64,000 nucleotides of DNA, from the NCBI GenBank assembly GCA_001657385.1, contig LYSZ01000004.1, positions 124,001-188,000 of the forward strand, read 5' to 3'. Position numbers and translations under genes: made by a program. This DNA comes from Parvularcula sp. BBD 1991-13 (GTDB lineage: Bacteria; Pseudomonadota; Alphaproteobacteria; Caulobacterales; Parvularculaceae). Below, piece by piece: positions 48,792-57,640 of the stretch. Position 1 is the first letter of the stretch; the number at the start of each line of letters is the position of its first letter. The notes beneath the pieces are model-generated. The model was not told the origin of the DNA, made no database searches, and saw only the letters and a list, made by a program, of their open reading frames with translations.

Positions 48792-49475
48792 TTAGTTCAG
48801 CGTCGTATGGTCCGACGCCTGTTTCAGCGCGGCGGCCAGCCGCGCGGGCGGCAGGGCGCCGGAAAAGCCTGTGCGTTCGTTAACGATAAAGGTCGGCACG
48901 CCCGATACGCCCGCGGCGCGGAAGTTCTCCGCCTCGGCTTCAACTTCGGCGGCGTTGTCGCCGTCGGCGAGCAGCCGTCGCGCATGGTCCGCGTCCAGGC
49001 CGGCTTTCTGCGCCAGGGCGACGAGCGTTTCGGTATCGCCGATATCCGCGTCGCCGTTCCAGTATGCGTCGTAGATCGACACCGAAAGGCGCTCCTGCGC
49101 GCCGTTGTAATGGGCGAACCGGATGAGTTGCTGCGCCCGCAGCGTGTTCGGCAGGCGCGTCGGCAACAGCGGATCGAACCTGAAGCCGGCGCCCGCGGCG
49201 GCAGCTTTCAGCGTATGGACCATCTGTGCGCGTTGGGTTTCGTCCGGAAATTTCCGTGCGTAGTAGGCCGCCCGGTCGACGCCCTCGCTCGGCGTGTCGG
49301 GGTTGAGCTGATAGGCGCGAATGCGCGGCAACACCTGGAACGCGCCCGAAAGCTGGTCGCGGGCGTGCTGAAAGCTGATCAGACCGACATAGCACCACGG
49401 GCAGACCGGATCGGCGACGATGTCGACCAGAAGCCGTTGCCGTTCGCCGTTGCTGGCGTCGCCTGCGCCGCTCAT
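48792..49475 (-). CDS. DsbA/FrnE-family thiol oxidoreductase
   Basis: The 227-residue cytoplasmic protein has the redox motif DPVCPWCYVG (Cys25 and Cys28) and the cis-Pro loop VSGVPTFIV near the C-terminus, with the DsbA helical insertion between. It resembles the FrnE/2-hydroxychromene-2-carboxylate isomerase-like group, with no signal peptide. Its start overlaps the stop of the upstream enoyl-CoA hydratase gene by 4 bp, so the two are coupled. Confidence 0.92.
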   Translation of the reverse strand: MSGAGDASNGERQRLLVDIVADPVCPWCYVGLISFQHARDQLSGAFQVLPRIRAYQLNPDTPSEGVDRAAYYARKFPDETQRAQMVHTLKAAAAGAGFRFDPLLPTRLPNTLRAQQLIRFAHYNGAQERLSVSIYDAYWNGDADIGDTETLVALAQKAGLDADHARRLLADGDNAAEVEAEAENFRAAGVSGVPTFIVNERTGFSGALPPARLAAALKQASDHTTLN

Positions 49476-50233
49476 CCGCCGAAGCCTTTCAGCCGGTCCG
49501 CCGTGTCGGTGATGCCGGGATAGTCTCGCCGCACTTCCTCCCGCAGCGCCTCAGAAAGCGGGCGGTACTCTTCATGCAGCCGGTAAAGATCCTTATACGC
49601 AGCAATTGCTTCGCGGCTTCCTTCCGCGACCGCTTCCGCCCGCGCCGCCGTCTCGGCGTCGAGGGTCTCCTTGTCGGGGAACGACGCGTTCGCCAGTCCC
49701 CATTGCGCTGCGTCCTCGCCGGAAAAGGCCGCCGCCGCGAAGGACAGCTCGCGCGCACGGCGCACGCCGACGGCGCGCGCCAGGTTCTGACTCATGCCCC
49801 AGCTCGGCCGGAGCCCCCATCTGGCGTGCGTGTCGCCGAATTTCGTATCGTCCGTTGTCAGAATAAAGTCGCAGTGCAGGGCGATCTCAAGCGCGCCGGT
49901 GAAGCAAAAGCCGTGCACCTTGGCGATGACCGGCAGGGGATGGGCCCGCAGCCTGTCGGCGGCGGCCGCGGCGGTCTCGCCGAAAACATTGTCCACCCGG
50001 CCGGCGGAGAAGGTCGCCCGCTGCAACAGTTTCAGGTCGACCCCGGCGGAGAAGGCGCGCCCTTCGCCCTCCAGGACGACGCAGGCGCAGTCCCGGTCCT
50101 GGGCGGCGTCGTCAAGCGCGGCGATGAGTTCGCTCAGCAGCGCGGGCGTGAAGGCGTTCATGGCCTCCGGCCGGTTGAAGGCAATGGTCTCCACCCGGTT
50201 GTCGCGTTCGGTCCTGATGAATTGATAGCGCAT
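49472..50233 (-). CDS. Enoyl-CoA hydratase/isomerase (crotonase) family protein
   Basis: The 253-residue crotonase-fold protein has AFNRPEAMNAFTPALLSELIAALDDA, CACVVLEGEGRAFSAGVDLKLLQ (oxyanion-hole region) and KVHGFCFTGALEIALHCDFILTT. The second catalytic Glu position of hydratases appears as KFGDTHARWGLRPSWG, without both canonical glutamates, so an isomerase or other crotonase activity is possible. It is the first gene of the pair with the DsbA-like gene. Confidence 0.9.
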   Translation of the reverse strand: MRYQFIRTERDNRVETIAFNRPEAMNAFTPALLSELIAALDDAAQDRDCACVVLEGEGRAFSAGVDLKLLQRATFSAGRVDNVFGETAAAAADRLRAHPLPVIAKVHGFCFTGALEIALHCDFILTTDDTKFGDTHARWGLRPSWGMSQNLARAVGVRRARELSFAAAAFSGEDAAQWGLANASFPDKETLDAETAARAEAVAEGSREAIAAYKDLYRLHEEYRPLSEALREEVRRDYPGITDTADRLKGFGG

Positions 50234-50333
50234 GAAGGGGTCTCCTCCCCGCCATCATAATCGCGCCGGCGGCAAAGTCGAAGCCTTCCGGCGGCGCGTC
50301 GGCGATCCGCGGCCCGCCCCCCTTTTTCCGGGG

Positions 50334-51662
50334 TCAGTTGCTCAGGAGATAGGGGATGTTCTCAATCAGCTTGATCGTCGGGTCCTCGCCCAGGATCTGG
50401 ATCCTGATGGAATTCTTGTTGCCCACATACAGCACCGGATCGGCCGACAGGGCGAGCTTGATCTCGTGCTCGTCCATGCCCTGCGCGCGCAATTCCTCGC
50501 TCTTGCGTTCGTCGTAATCCGGCCGCCAATCGTCCCAGGTTCCGTCCGCGCGGCCGCCGCGCAAGGCGAGCCAGCGCTCGAAACCGATATCGAGAATGTC
50601 GAGCGCGCGCTCTTTCTTGTGGGTGCGCAGGGCTTCGGTCAGGTGGACTGAGGCGTACGCGCAGGCGCGGGTGTAATTGCCGCCCTGCCAGTAGGTGAAG
50701 ACAAGGCTGAACATGGCCGCCGCGCCGACGGCGCCGCCGGCGAGGGACAGCCAGTCGCCCATGCCGGGTGCGAGCGCCGCGCCGTGAAGATAGAGCGCGC
50801 CGCCGCCGCCGGCTAGGATGAGAAGCGCCGCCGACAAGGCGAGGTTGCTTAAGATCCGGCCGCTTTCGTTTTTCGGCAACTCCCGCTGGTCGCGACAGTC
50901 GCGGACGTGGTTGTCCCAGTCATGGCGAACGTAGTGCGGCATGCGCTCAAGCGCGCGCCAGTAGGTTTGCGCCTCGATCAGCGCTTCCTTGGTGGGCCGG
51001 ATTTCCGCTTCCGTGGAGACGCCCCCCTTGACCCGCGCGGCGGCGGTGGAAACGATCGTCGAATTGGCGGAGATGAAATTGTTGCAGGCGTCGTGGATTT
51101 TTCTCGCTGCGTCGGAAACGGACTTTTCGAACTTCGTCGTCTCGTTCGCCAGCTGCTGCTGCTGTATGAACCAGACCAGCCCGGCGACCAGCAAGACGCC
51201 GACGAGCGACAGCAGGTTCATCCGCATGGGATCGTTCGTCAGCATTTCCCGGCCCTCGCCGCTGAAGGCGAAGGTGTAGAGGAAACTGGCGACGCCGAAG
51301 ACGATCAGCAGCGCCGGTGCGCACAGCGCGAAAAAGCGCATGGCCAGGACGCGGTGGAAGCGCGGCTTGTCCTGATAGCCCATCACCGCCTGGAACGAGC
51401 CGTAGATCGGGATGACCGCTTCGGTTCCCCCGCACCAGATCTCCGCAAGCTCCCGGGTGAGGGCGCGGACCGTCTGACGCACCTTCGCGCGCGCCGCTTC
51501 GGGATTGTAATGCACGCCATTGTCGGTGTTGGCCGCCGCGCCGGCGCTGAATGCGCCGGCCTCGGCCTGGGAAGCGCTGGCCGCCTGTTTCTCGACTGGA
51601 CGCTGGTCGTCGTCGTCACGGCGTGACGACATGCGATTTGTTGCAGGCTGGATTGCCGCCAT
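50334..51662 (-). CDS. Membrane protein of unknown function
   Basis: No family was recognised. The 442-residue protein has a Ser/Ala-rich hydrophilic N-terminus and a helical region. Two pairs of membrane helices follow (about 110-132 with 145-165, and 278-300 with 304-328). An amphipathic segment lies between the pairs (QQQQLANETTKFEKSVSDAARKIHDACNNF), and an acidic C-terminal domain ends with EHEIKLALSADPVLYVGNKNSIRIQIL. A soluble domain that senses or interacts at the membrane is one possibility; function is open. The upstream gap 51663-51856 is AT-rich. Confidence 0.75.
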   Translation of the reverse strand: MAAIQPATNRMSSRRDDDDQRPVEKQAASASQAEAGAFSAGAAANTDNGVHYNPEAARAKVRQTVRALTRELAEIWCGGTEAVIPIYGSFQAVMGYQDKPRFHRVLAMRFFALCAPALLIVFGVASFLYTFAFSGEGREMLTNDPMRMNLLSLVGVLLVAGLVWFIQQQQLANETTKFEKSVSDAARKIHDACNNFISANSTIVSTAAARVKGGVSTEAEIRPTKEALIEAQTYWRALERMPHYVRHDWDNHVRDCRDQRELPKNESGRILSNLALSAALLILAGGGGALYLHGAALAPGMGDWLSLAGGAVGAAAMFSLVFTYWQGGNYTRACAYASVHLTEALRTHKKERALDILDIGFERWLALRGGRADGTWDDWRPDYDERKSEELRAQGMDEHEIKLALSADPVLYVGNKNSIRIQILGEDPTIKLIENIPYLLSN

Positions 51663-51856
51663 CTCTGAAAGTTCCCCGACTTCTGCCCCGTCGCCCCGAA
51701 CGCCATGCCGATACTTTTATTAACTAAGAACACTCTGCGAAAAAGACAAACGTCATTTTTGCGACATAATGCGCATCAAGTGCGCCATCTTTTGTAAGGT
51801 TTCAATAAAGCCAAAGAATTGTCACGGACTGGCCTTTACTGTCCCGCCCGGTGTTA

Positions 51857-52972
51857 TCAGAAGCGCAGCGCCCAGGCCGCGTCGGCCGGGGTGTCGCCTT
51901 TCAGCACTTCCTGATAGGCGCTGCTGATCGCCTCCGCGCCGGCGCCGGTCCGGATGGCGAGCCAGTCGCGGCTTTTCACCGCCGCATCGCGCCAGAAGGC
52001 GAAGGCGCGCTTTTCAAACTCGCCGGGGCCCCAGTCCTTCGCGCGCTTCTGGATATGGCCGGGGGCGAAGAACATGGCGCTGCGCTCGCGGATGACGTCC
52101 GGCCCCATCGCGTTCGCGTCGTAATGGGTAAGACCGACATTGGCGGTGTACGTCATGTTGTCGCCGAGGCGCCGGTGCAGCCGGCCAAGCACCGCGCCGT
52201 TGCCGGACATGTCGATGATCGCCGAGCGACGGCCGGCGTCCAGGGCGTCGATCTCGTCATAGGACAGCACGTCGTCATAGAGCTTCAGCGCCTCGACCGC
52301 CGGCTTGTTGCGCGGCGAGGTAAGCGCGATCATCGGGCGCGGATCGGGATCGGTCCGGACGGCGTAGGCCGTGCCGATGGCGGTCTTGCTCGACGCGCTG
52401 GGGATAATGATCCGCTCGGCGCCGAACCAGTCATTGTCCTTGAAAAAATCGTAGAGGCAGAAAGACGTGGCGTAGAGCGGGAAGAGCGTCATGCGCTCGT
52501 CGTCCATGGCGGGGTCGTAGCCGGGCTCGTTCCGCACGCGGGCGTAGCTGTTGTAGACCGGGGGCAGCTCCTGGCGATGGGCCGCGCCGTCGAAAAGACG
52601 CGCATCGCCGACTTTCGCCGGCGTCATGACGAGGTGGCTCGCCATCGGCCAATAGCCGTAAAGCCGCTCGCCCGCCGGCAGATCGGCGCATCGCGACGCG
52701 ACGACATCGCCGAACCCCCATACCGGGATGATCCCCCAATCCCCTCTCGCGTCCTCGCCGCCCGCGTTTTCATCGCTTCCGCCGGCTGGAAAGAACTTCC
52801 AGTAGCCGATGCGCTCGCCGACGACGCCGTAAGTGACGTTGTTGGCGGTGAAGGCGAAGCGGTCCACCTTGATCATGGCCTGCCCGTCCTGCAACTCCGG
52901 GGCGACTTTGCGCGCGAGCCGGGTCTCGGCGAGCCTGTTCTTGCGGACTTCGAAGGCGACGATTTCGGTCAT
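51857..52972 (-). CDS. DUF2855-family protein
   Basis: The 371-residue protein matches the DUF2855 family (MDR/quinone-oxidoreductase-like fold without an assigned reaction). Features are ALVMIKVDRFAFTANNVTYG-like start (here QAMIKVDRFAFTANNVTYGV), FPAGGSDENAGGEDARGDWGIIPVWGFGDVV, and ERIIIPSASSKTAIGTAYAV, a nucleotide-binding-like segment. The end PADAAWALRF is typical. Substrate and cofactor cannot be assigned. Confidence 0.9.
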   Translation of the reverse strand: MTEIVAFEVRKNRLAETRLARKVAPELQDGQAMIKVDRFAFTANNVTYGVVGERIGYWKFFPAGGSDENAGGEDARGDWGIIPVWGFGDVVASRCADLPAGERLYGYWPMASHLVMTPAKVGDARLFDGAAHRQELPPVYNSYARVRNEPGYDPAMDDERMTLFPLYATSFCLYDFFKDNDWFGAERIIIPSASSKTAIGTAYAVRTDPDPRPMIALTSPRNKPAVEALKLYDDVLSYDEIDALDAGRRSAIIDMSGNGAVLGRLHRRLGDNMTYTANVGLTHYDANAMGPDVIRERSAMFFAPGHIQKRAKDWGPGEFEKRAFAFWRDAAVKSRDWLAIRTGAGAEAISSAYQEVLKGDTPADAAWALRF

Positions 52973-53052
52973 GGGCGCGCGTCCTGATGATGTCGGCTCT
53001 GTTTAGCGTATCGCTGTCCCGGCGCGCGCGCCATGACGGCGTGCAGCGGCGC

Positions 53053-53616
53053 TCAGGCGCCGGCCGTGACGATCCGCACCGGCGCCAGCGGCGCGTAGGC
53101 GCCGGCGGGCATCGCCAGGCGCACCGTGTCGACCGTCTCGCCGCGCCCGGCCGAATGCATCTGCATGATCTCCCCGGTCGGTTTGAAGCCGAGTTTTTCC
53201 AGCACCCGGCCTGACGCCGGATTGTCGGCGAAATGTCCGGAGGTCAGGGTTTCCGGGGCGAGCCGGGCGCAGGCGAATTGCAGGACCGCGTCCCCCGCCT
53301 CCGTGGCGACGCCCTGGCCGCGGTCTTTCGCGCCGACCCAGTAGCCGAGTTCGCAGGCGTTCTCCCCGTGGGGCTTGGCGCCGGCGCAGGCGACGACCAC
53401 GCCGTCGCGGCGCACCGCGAAAGGGAATTCCGCGCCCCCGGCCATCGCGCCGGCGGCGTAGCCGATGAAGTGCTGTGCGTCCTCAAGCGTGTAGGGGCTG
53501 TCGATGCGGGCCGTGTTGCGGGCGATGTCCCGGTCGTTGCACAGTTCGACGAGGCGCGTGGCGTCGTCGGGTTCGAGCGGGCTCAGGGTCAGGCGGCGGG
53601 TTTCGATGACAAACAT
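53053..53616 (-). CDS. GNAT-family N-acetyltransferase (RimJ/RimL type)
   Basis: The 187-residue protein has RLTLSPLEPDDATRLVELCND at the start, a CELGYWVGAKDRGQGVATEAGDAVLQFA acetyl-CoA-binding motif (the R/Q-x-x-G-x-A loop as RGQGVA), and NPASGRVLEKLGFKPTGEI near the end. The target is unknown; members acetylate ribosomal proteins, other proteins or small molecules. It stands alone, upstream of the DUF2855 gene on the same strand. Confidence 0.92.
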   Translation of the reverse strand: MFVIETRRLTLSPLEPDDATRLVELCNDRDIARNTARIDSPYTLEDAQHFIGYAAGAMAGGAEFPFAVRRDGVVVACAGAKPHGENACELGYWVGAKDRGQGVATEAGDAVLQFACARLAPETLTSGHFADNPASGRVLEKLGFKPTGEIMQMHSAGRGETVDTVRLAMPAGAYAPLAPVRIVTAGA

Positions 53617-53640
53617 GACCGTCTCCGGAATAGAGCAATA

Positions 53641-53666
53641 AAAAAGGCGCCGATGCCGGCGCCTTT
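53641..53666 (-). terminator. Terminator of rplU-rpmA
   Basis: AAAGGCGCCG (53643-53652) pairs with CGGCGCCTTT (53657-53666) around ATGC. The minus strand continues in a T tract. It lies 77 bp beyond the rpmA stop and upstream of the acetyltransferase gene. Confidence 0.88.
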
Positions 53667-53742
53667 GGCTTTTTCCCGCGTTTTCAGTCGCGTTTTGCCG
53701 GGCGGCGCCGTGGGAGCGCCGCGTCAGAATGCCGGCGGTCGC

Positions 53743-54003
53743 TCAGTCGTTATCCGCAAGAACGGAGACGTAATTGCGGCCGTTCGATTTCGTCGCGAAC
53801 TTAACGCGGCCGGGCGTCAGCGCGAACAGGGTGTGGTCCTTGCCGATGCCGACATTGTCGCCGGCGTGAAACTTGGTGCCGCGCTGGCGCACGATGATGT
53901 TGCCCGGCGTCACCAGTTCGTCGCCGAACTTCTTGACGCCAAGGCGCCGGCCTGCGCTGTCGCGTCCGTTGCGGGATGAGCCGCCTGCTTTTTTATGCGC
54001 CAT
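53743..54003 (-). CDS. rpmA: Ribosomal protein L27
   Basis: L27 (86 residues) sits near the peptidyl-transferase centre of the 50S subunit. It has the typical [24 protein letters not shown] start, [32 protein letters not shown] and the C-terminal VSV segment. It follows rplU by 3 bp, as in most bacteria. Confidence 0.98.
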   Translation of the reverse strand: MAHKKAGGSSRNGRDSAGRRLGVKKFGDELVTPGNIIVRQRGTKFHAGDNVGIGKDHTLFALTPGRVKFATKSNGRNYVSVLADND

Positions 54004-54006
54004 CTC

Positions 54007-54636
54007 TTACTCCTTTTCGCCCTTGGCGAGGTCCTTGGCCTGGTTGACCCAGCCTTCGCGTTCGATACGGCCCTTGAATGACAGTTTCTCGTCAAACTCG
54101 GCGATGTCGGCGTCCGTCCAGGCGGCGATCTGCGCAAAGGAGGTGACGCCGGCCTCGATCAGCTTCTTTTCAATGGCCGGGCCAACGCCGGAAAGTTTTT
54201 TCAGATCGTCGCCCCCGGCGGCCTCGGCGCTCTCGGCGGTTTGTGCCGCCGCGGCCGGGGCGGACGTGTCGGCGTCAGGTTTCGGCGCGGCTTTCTGGGC
54301 GGCGGCTTTCGGCTTGGCGCCGTCGGTCAGGATGTCGGTGATTTTCAACACCGTCAGGTGCTGGCGGTGGCCTTTCTTGCGACGGTAGTTCTGGCGCCGG
54401 CGCTTCTTGAAGATGACGATTTTCTTGTCGCGCATCTGCTCCACGATTTCGGCGGCCACGCTTGCGCCGTCGATCGTGGGCGCGCCAACGGTGACGTCGC
54501 CGCCCTCGCCGCCGACCATCAGGACGTGGTCAAGCGTGATCACGTCGCCGGCGTCGCCGTCGAGTTTTTCAACCCGGAGAATGTCGTCTTTGGAAACGCG
54601 GTATTGTTTACCGCCAGTCTTCACGACTGCGTACAT
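54007..54636 (-). CDS. rplU: Ribosomal protein L21 with a C-terminal helix-hairpin-helix extension
   Basis: The first about 103 residues are L21 ([41 protein letters not shown]), which binds 23S rRNA. A further about 105 residues follow: an Ala/Pro/Lys-rich linker (about 107-143) and a domain with [21 protein letters not shown] and [22 protein letters not shown], which resembles helix-hairpin-helix modules. Total length is 209 residues, double the usual. Similar extensions are known in other alphaproteobacteria. The ATG at 54636 (MYAVV) is the conserved start. Confidence 0.95.
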   Translation of the reverse strand: MYAVVKTGGKQYRVSKDDILRVEKLDGDAGDVITLDHVLMVGGEGGDVTVGAPTIDGASVAAEIVEQMRDKKIVIFKKRRRQNYRRKKGHRQHLTVLKITDILTDGAKPKAAAQKAAPKPDADTSAPAAAAQTAESAEAAGGDDLKKLSGVGPAIEKKLIEAGVTSFAQIAAWTDADIAEFDEKLSFKGRIEREGWVNQAKDLAKGEKE

Positions 54637-54797
54637 GGTCGACCTCAATCGGCGCGTCTTTGTCGCGCCTTCGCGTCCTTTTTCGCCCCGGTTTCTGCCG
54701 CCCGGTTGTTAATGAGGTGGGAGGATCTACCCGCTCGGAACGGTTTCGTCAATCGTTTCCTCAAGGTCTCGGGGCGCGTCGCGACGGCGGCCGGGGC

Positions 54798-55562
54798 CTA
54801 GAACGCGTCCTTGCGGGCGCGGGTCTCGGCGAACACCGCGACCGCGTCCGCCTTGGGCATGCCAAGCGCCGTTCTCAGGCCCGGCGCTTCGGCGCGCAGG
54901 AACGGATTGGTGGCCAGTTCCTCGGCGAGGGTCGTCGGCACGGTGGGCGTTCCCGCGGCGCGCAGGGCGTCCACCGCCGCCGCGCGGGCTTTCAGGGCCT
55001 CGTTGTCCGGCTCGACGGTGCGGGCGAAGCGGGCGTTGGCCTGGGTGTATTCGTGGGCGCAGTAGAGTTTCGTCGCGGGCGGCAGGGCGGCGATTTTCCG
55101 CAGCGAAGCCCACATCTCTTCCGGCGCGCCCTCGAACAGCCGGCCGCATCCCATGGCGAAAATGGTGTCTCCGACGAACGCCGCCCCGTCCTCCGCGAAA
55201 TAGTAGACGATATGGCCCGCCGTGTGCCCCGGCGTGTCGATGACGGCCGCCGCCGACGCGCCGAGGGTCACGATGTCGCCTTCGCCGACCGCGCGGTCGA
55301 TGCCGGGAATGCGCGCCGCCTCGCCCTTCGGCCCGATGACTTCGCACCCCCATTGCTCCTTGAGCGCCAGGTTGCCGCCGGCGTGGTCCCAGTGGTGATG
55401 GGTGTTCAGGATGTGGGTGAGCCGCCAGCCCTCGGCCGCGAGGGCCGCGTTGATCGCGTCGGGATCGGGCGTGTCAATGGTCGCGACGGCGCCGGTTTGC
55501 CGGTCGCGGATCAAATAGCCGTAATTGTCGCTGAGGCAGGGAAACTGGCGAATATCGAGCAT
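54798..55562 (-). CDS. gloB: GloB, hydroxyacylglutathione hydrolase (glyoxalase II)
   Basis: GloB hydrolyses S-D-lactoylglutathione to lactate and glutathione. The metallo-beta-lactamase motif THHHWDH is at residues 54-60, followed by IDTPGHTAGHIVYYF, GDTIFAMGCGRLFEG and the C-terminal HAGH domain with YCAHEYTQANARFA. The 254-residue length fits. The ATG at 55562 begins MLDIRQFPC; an in-frame ATG at 55691 overlaps the divergent promoter. It diverges from the methyltransferase gene, a frequent alphaproteobacterial pairing. Confidence 0.96.
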   Translation of the reverse strand: MLDIRQFPCLSDNYGYLIRDRQTGAVATIDTPDPDAINAALAAEGWRLTHILNTHHHWDHAGGNLALKEQWGCEVIGPKGEAARIPGIDRAVGEGDIVTLGASAAAVIDTPGHTAGHIVYYFAEDGAAFVGDTIFAMGCGRLFEGAPEEMWASLRKIAALPPATKLYCAHEYTQANARFARTVEPDNEALKARAAAVDALRAAGTPTVPTTLAEELATNPFLRAEAPGLRTALGMPKADAVAVFAETRARKDAF

Positions 55563-55724
55563 GGCTGTCGCGCTCCGTGGGACGGGGACCGCGCTGAAAC
55601 AGCGCCGTCGCAAAGGATTTGACGGACCGAGCCGGACCTCTTCATAAATCTTTTCCACACGATACGTCATGATGGGCGTCGCGAAAAGCAAAGGCTGGAG
55701 CGGCCGTTACAGCAGCCGGAACCC

Positions 55725-56462
55725 ATGCGCACTGACATTCTCGAACTTCACGCGTTTTACCGCACGCCCCTCGGCGATCTCGCCAGGGCGACGATCGCCG
55801 CGCGCCTCGTCGAAGCGTGGGGGACGGCGGCGCGGCTGTCGGTGGCGGGGTTCGGCCACGCGACGCCGTTTCTCGGCGCATTTCCCGACGCCGCGCGCGT
55901 GATCGCCCTGGCGCCGGGCGGTCAGGGCGCGACGCCCTGGCCCGAGGCGGGACCGGGCCGCGTCGCGCTGGTGAACGGCGACCGCTGGCCGCTGCCCGAT
56001 GCGAGCCTCGATCGCGTCCTGATCGTGCACGGGCTGGAGGAAACCTCCAACCCGCGCCGGCTGATGCGCGAGGTCTGGCGCGTGCTCGCCGACGACGGGC
56101 GCGTCATCGTCATATCGTCGCATCGCCGCGGGCCGTGGTCGGTGATCGACACGACCCCGTTCGCCGCTGGCCGGCCCTATTTGAAGCGCCAGCTCACCGC
56201 CCTCCTGGAGGCGTCGATGTTTCGGGTCGTCAACTGGAACGCCGCGCTCTATTTCCCGCCTTTTCAGCAGCGCTTCATGCTGCGCGCCGCGGATGCGTGG
56301 GAACGGGCGGGCGCGCGGCTGTGGCCCGGCTTCGGCGGCGTCATCATGGCCGAGGCGATGAAGGACATGCTGGCTCCGGCGGGGCTGGCGCGCGGGGCGC
56401 GGCGCGCCCTGTTGCCGACCCCGATCGCGGCGCCGCAGCCGGTGCGCCGCGCCGCGCCCTGA
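55725..56462 (+). CDS. Class I SAM methyltransferase next to gloB
   Basis: The 245-residue protein has FYRTPLGDLARATIAARLVEAW at the start, VAGFGHATPFLGAFPDAARVIAL as the SAM-binding region, DRVLIVHGLEETSNPRRLMREVWRVLADDGRVIVI and a helical C-terminus. It matches a Methyltransf_11-type protein commonly found divergent from gloB in this class. Its substrate is unknown. hisC follows after 86 bp on the same strand. Confidence 0.88.
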   Translation: MRTDILELHAFYRTPLGDLARATIAARLVEAWGTAARLSVAGFGHATPFLGAFPDAARVIALAPGGQGATPWPEAGPGRVALVNGDRWPLPDASLDRVLIVHGLEETSNPRRLMREVWRVLADDGRVIVISSHRRGPWSVIDTTPFAAGRPYLKRQLTALLEASMFRVVNWNAALYFPPFQQRFMLRAADAWERAGARLWPGFGGVIMAEAMKDMLAPAGLARGARRALLPTPIAAPQPVRRAAP

Positions 56463-56548
56463 GCGACGCGGCGCGCCTTGAAACCGGCTCGGCGCAACGG
56501 CTATATGCCTTCCAACAAGCCCTTTTCAGAAACAACGAGGAGCATCTC

Positions 56549-57640
56549 ATGGCCTCTCCGGCGCCCCGTCCCGGCATTCTCGACATCAAGCCCTATGTTC
56601 CGGGCGCCTCGAAGGCCGCGGGCGGCGCGACGGTCTACAAGCTGTCGTCCAACGAATCCGCCCTCGGCGCGAGCGAAAAGGCGATCGAGGCTTACGCCGC
56701 CGCCGCGGACGGCCTTTTCCTCTATCCGGACGGCGGCGCGGTCGACCTGCGCGAAAAGCTCGGCGAGATCCACGATCTCGATCCGGACCGCATTGTCTGC
56801 GGCGCCGGTTCGGACGAGATCCTGCAACTGCTCGTCAAGGCGTATGTTGGCGAGGGCGACAACATCGTCCAGACCCGCCACGGCTTTCTGGTCTATGCGC
56901 TGGCGGCGAAATCCTGCGGCGCCGAGCCGCGCTTCGCCGAGGAAAACCGCCTGACGGCCGACATCGACGCGGTCCTCGACCTGGTCGACGCGCGCACGCG
57001 CATGGTTTTCATCGCCAATCCCAATAATCCGACCGGGTCCTACATCCCCGAAAGCGAGCTGCGCCGCCTGCGCGACCGGTTGCGCGAGGACATCATCCTC
57101 GTCGTTGACGCTGCGTATGCGGAGTATATGGAGGAGGACGACTACGCCGCCGGCGCCGCGATGGTCGACGACGGCGACAATGTGGTCATGACCCGGACCT
57201 TCTCGAAGATCTACGGCCTTGCCGCGCTGCGCCTTGGCTGGGCCTACTGCCCGCGGGCCATCGCCGACGTCCTCAACCGCATTCGCGGGCCGTTCAACGT
57301 CACCGCCCCGGCGCAGGCCGCCGGCGTCGCGGCGCTGGAAGACCAGGATTTCGTGATCCGCAACCGCGACTTCAACCGCGTCCAGCGCGACCGGCTCGCC
57401 CAGCAACTCGGCCGCCTCGGTCTCGATTTCGCGCCGAGTTTCGGCAATTTCATTCTGGTGAAGTTTCCCGACGAGGAGGGCCGGCGCGCCGCCGACATTC
57501 TCGACCACCTGAACGCGAACGGCGTCATCGTGCGCGACGTCAACGCCTACGGCCTCGGCTCGTACCTGCGCGTGTCCATCGGAACCGAGGAGGCGAACCG
57601 CCGCGTTGTCGATCTGTTGGCCGAACGGTTCGGCGAATGA
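56549..57640 (+). CDS. hisC: HisC, histidinol-phosphate aminotransferase
   Basis: HisC transfers an amino group from glutamate to imidazole-acetol phosphate in histidine synthesis; in these clusters it may also act on aromatic keto acids. The 363-residue class II aminotransferase has KLSSNESALG (about 31-40), FIANPNNPTGSYIP, and the PLP lysine at 220 in TRTFSKIYGLAALRLGW. The ATG at 56549 follows ACGAGGAG. The longer frame upstream is antisense-like and overlaps the methyltransferase gene. Its last 4 bp overlap tyrC. Confidence 0.95.
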   Translation: MASPAPRPGILDIKPYVPGASKAAGGATVYKLSSNESALGASEKAIEAYAAAADGLFLYPDGGAVDLREKLGEIHDLDPDRIVCGAGSDEILQLLVKAYVGEGDNIVQTRHGFLVYALAAKSCGAEPRFAEENRLTADIDAVLDLVDARTRMVFIANPNNPTGSYIPESELRRLRDRLREDIILVVDAAYAEYMEEDDYAAGAAMVDDGDNVVMTRTFSKIYGLAALRLGWAYCPRAIADVLNRIRGPFNVTAPAQAAGVAALEDQDFVIRNRDFNRVQRDRLAQQLGRLGLDFAPSFGNFILVKFPDEEGRRAADILDHLNANGVIVRDVNAYGLGSYLRVSIGTEEANRRVVDLLAERFGE

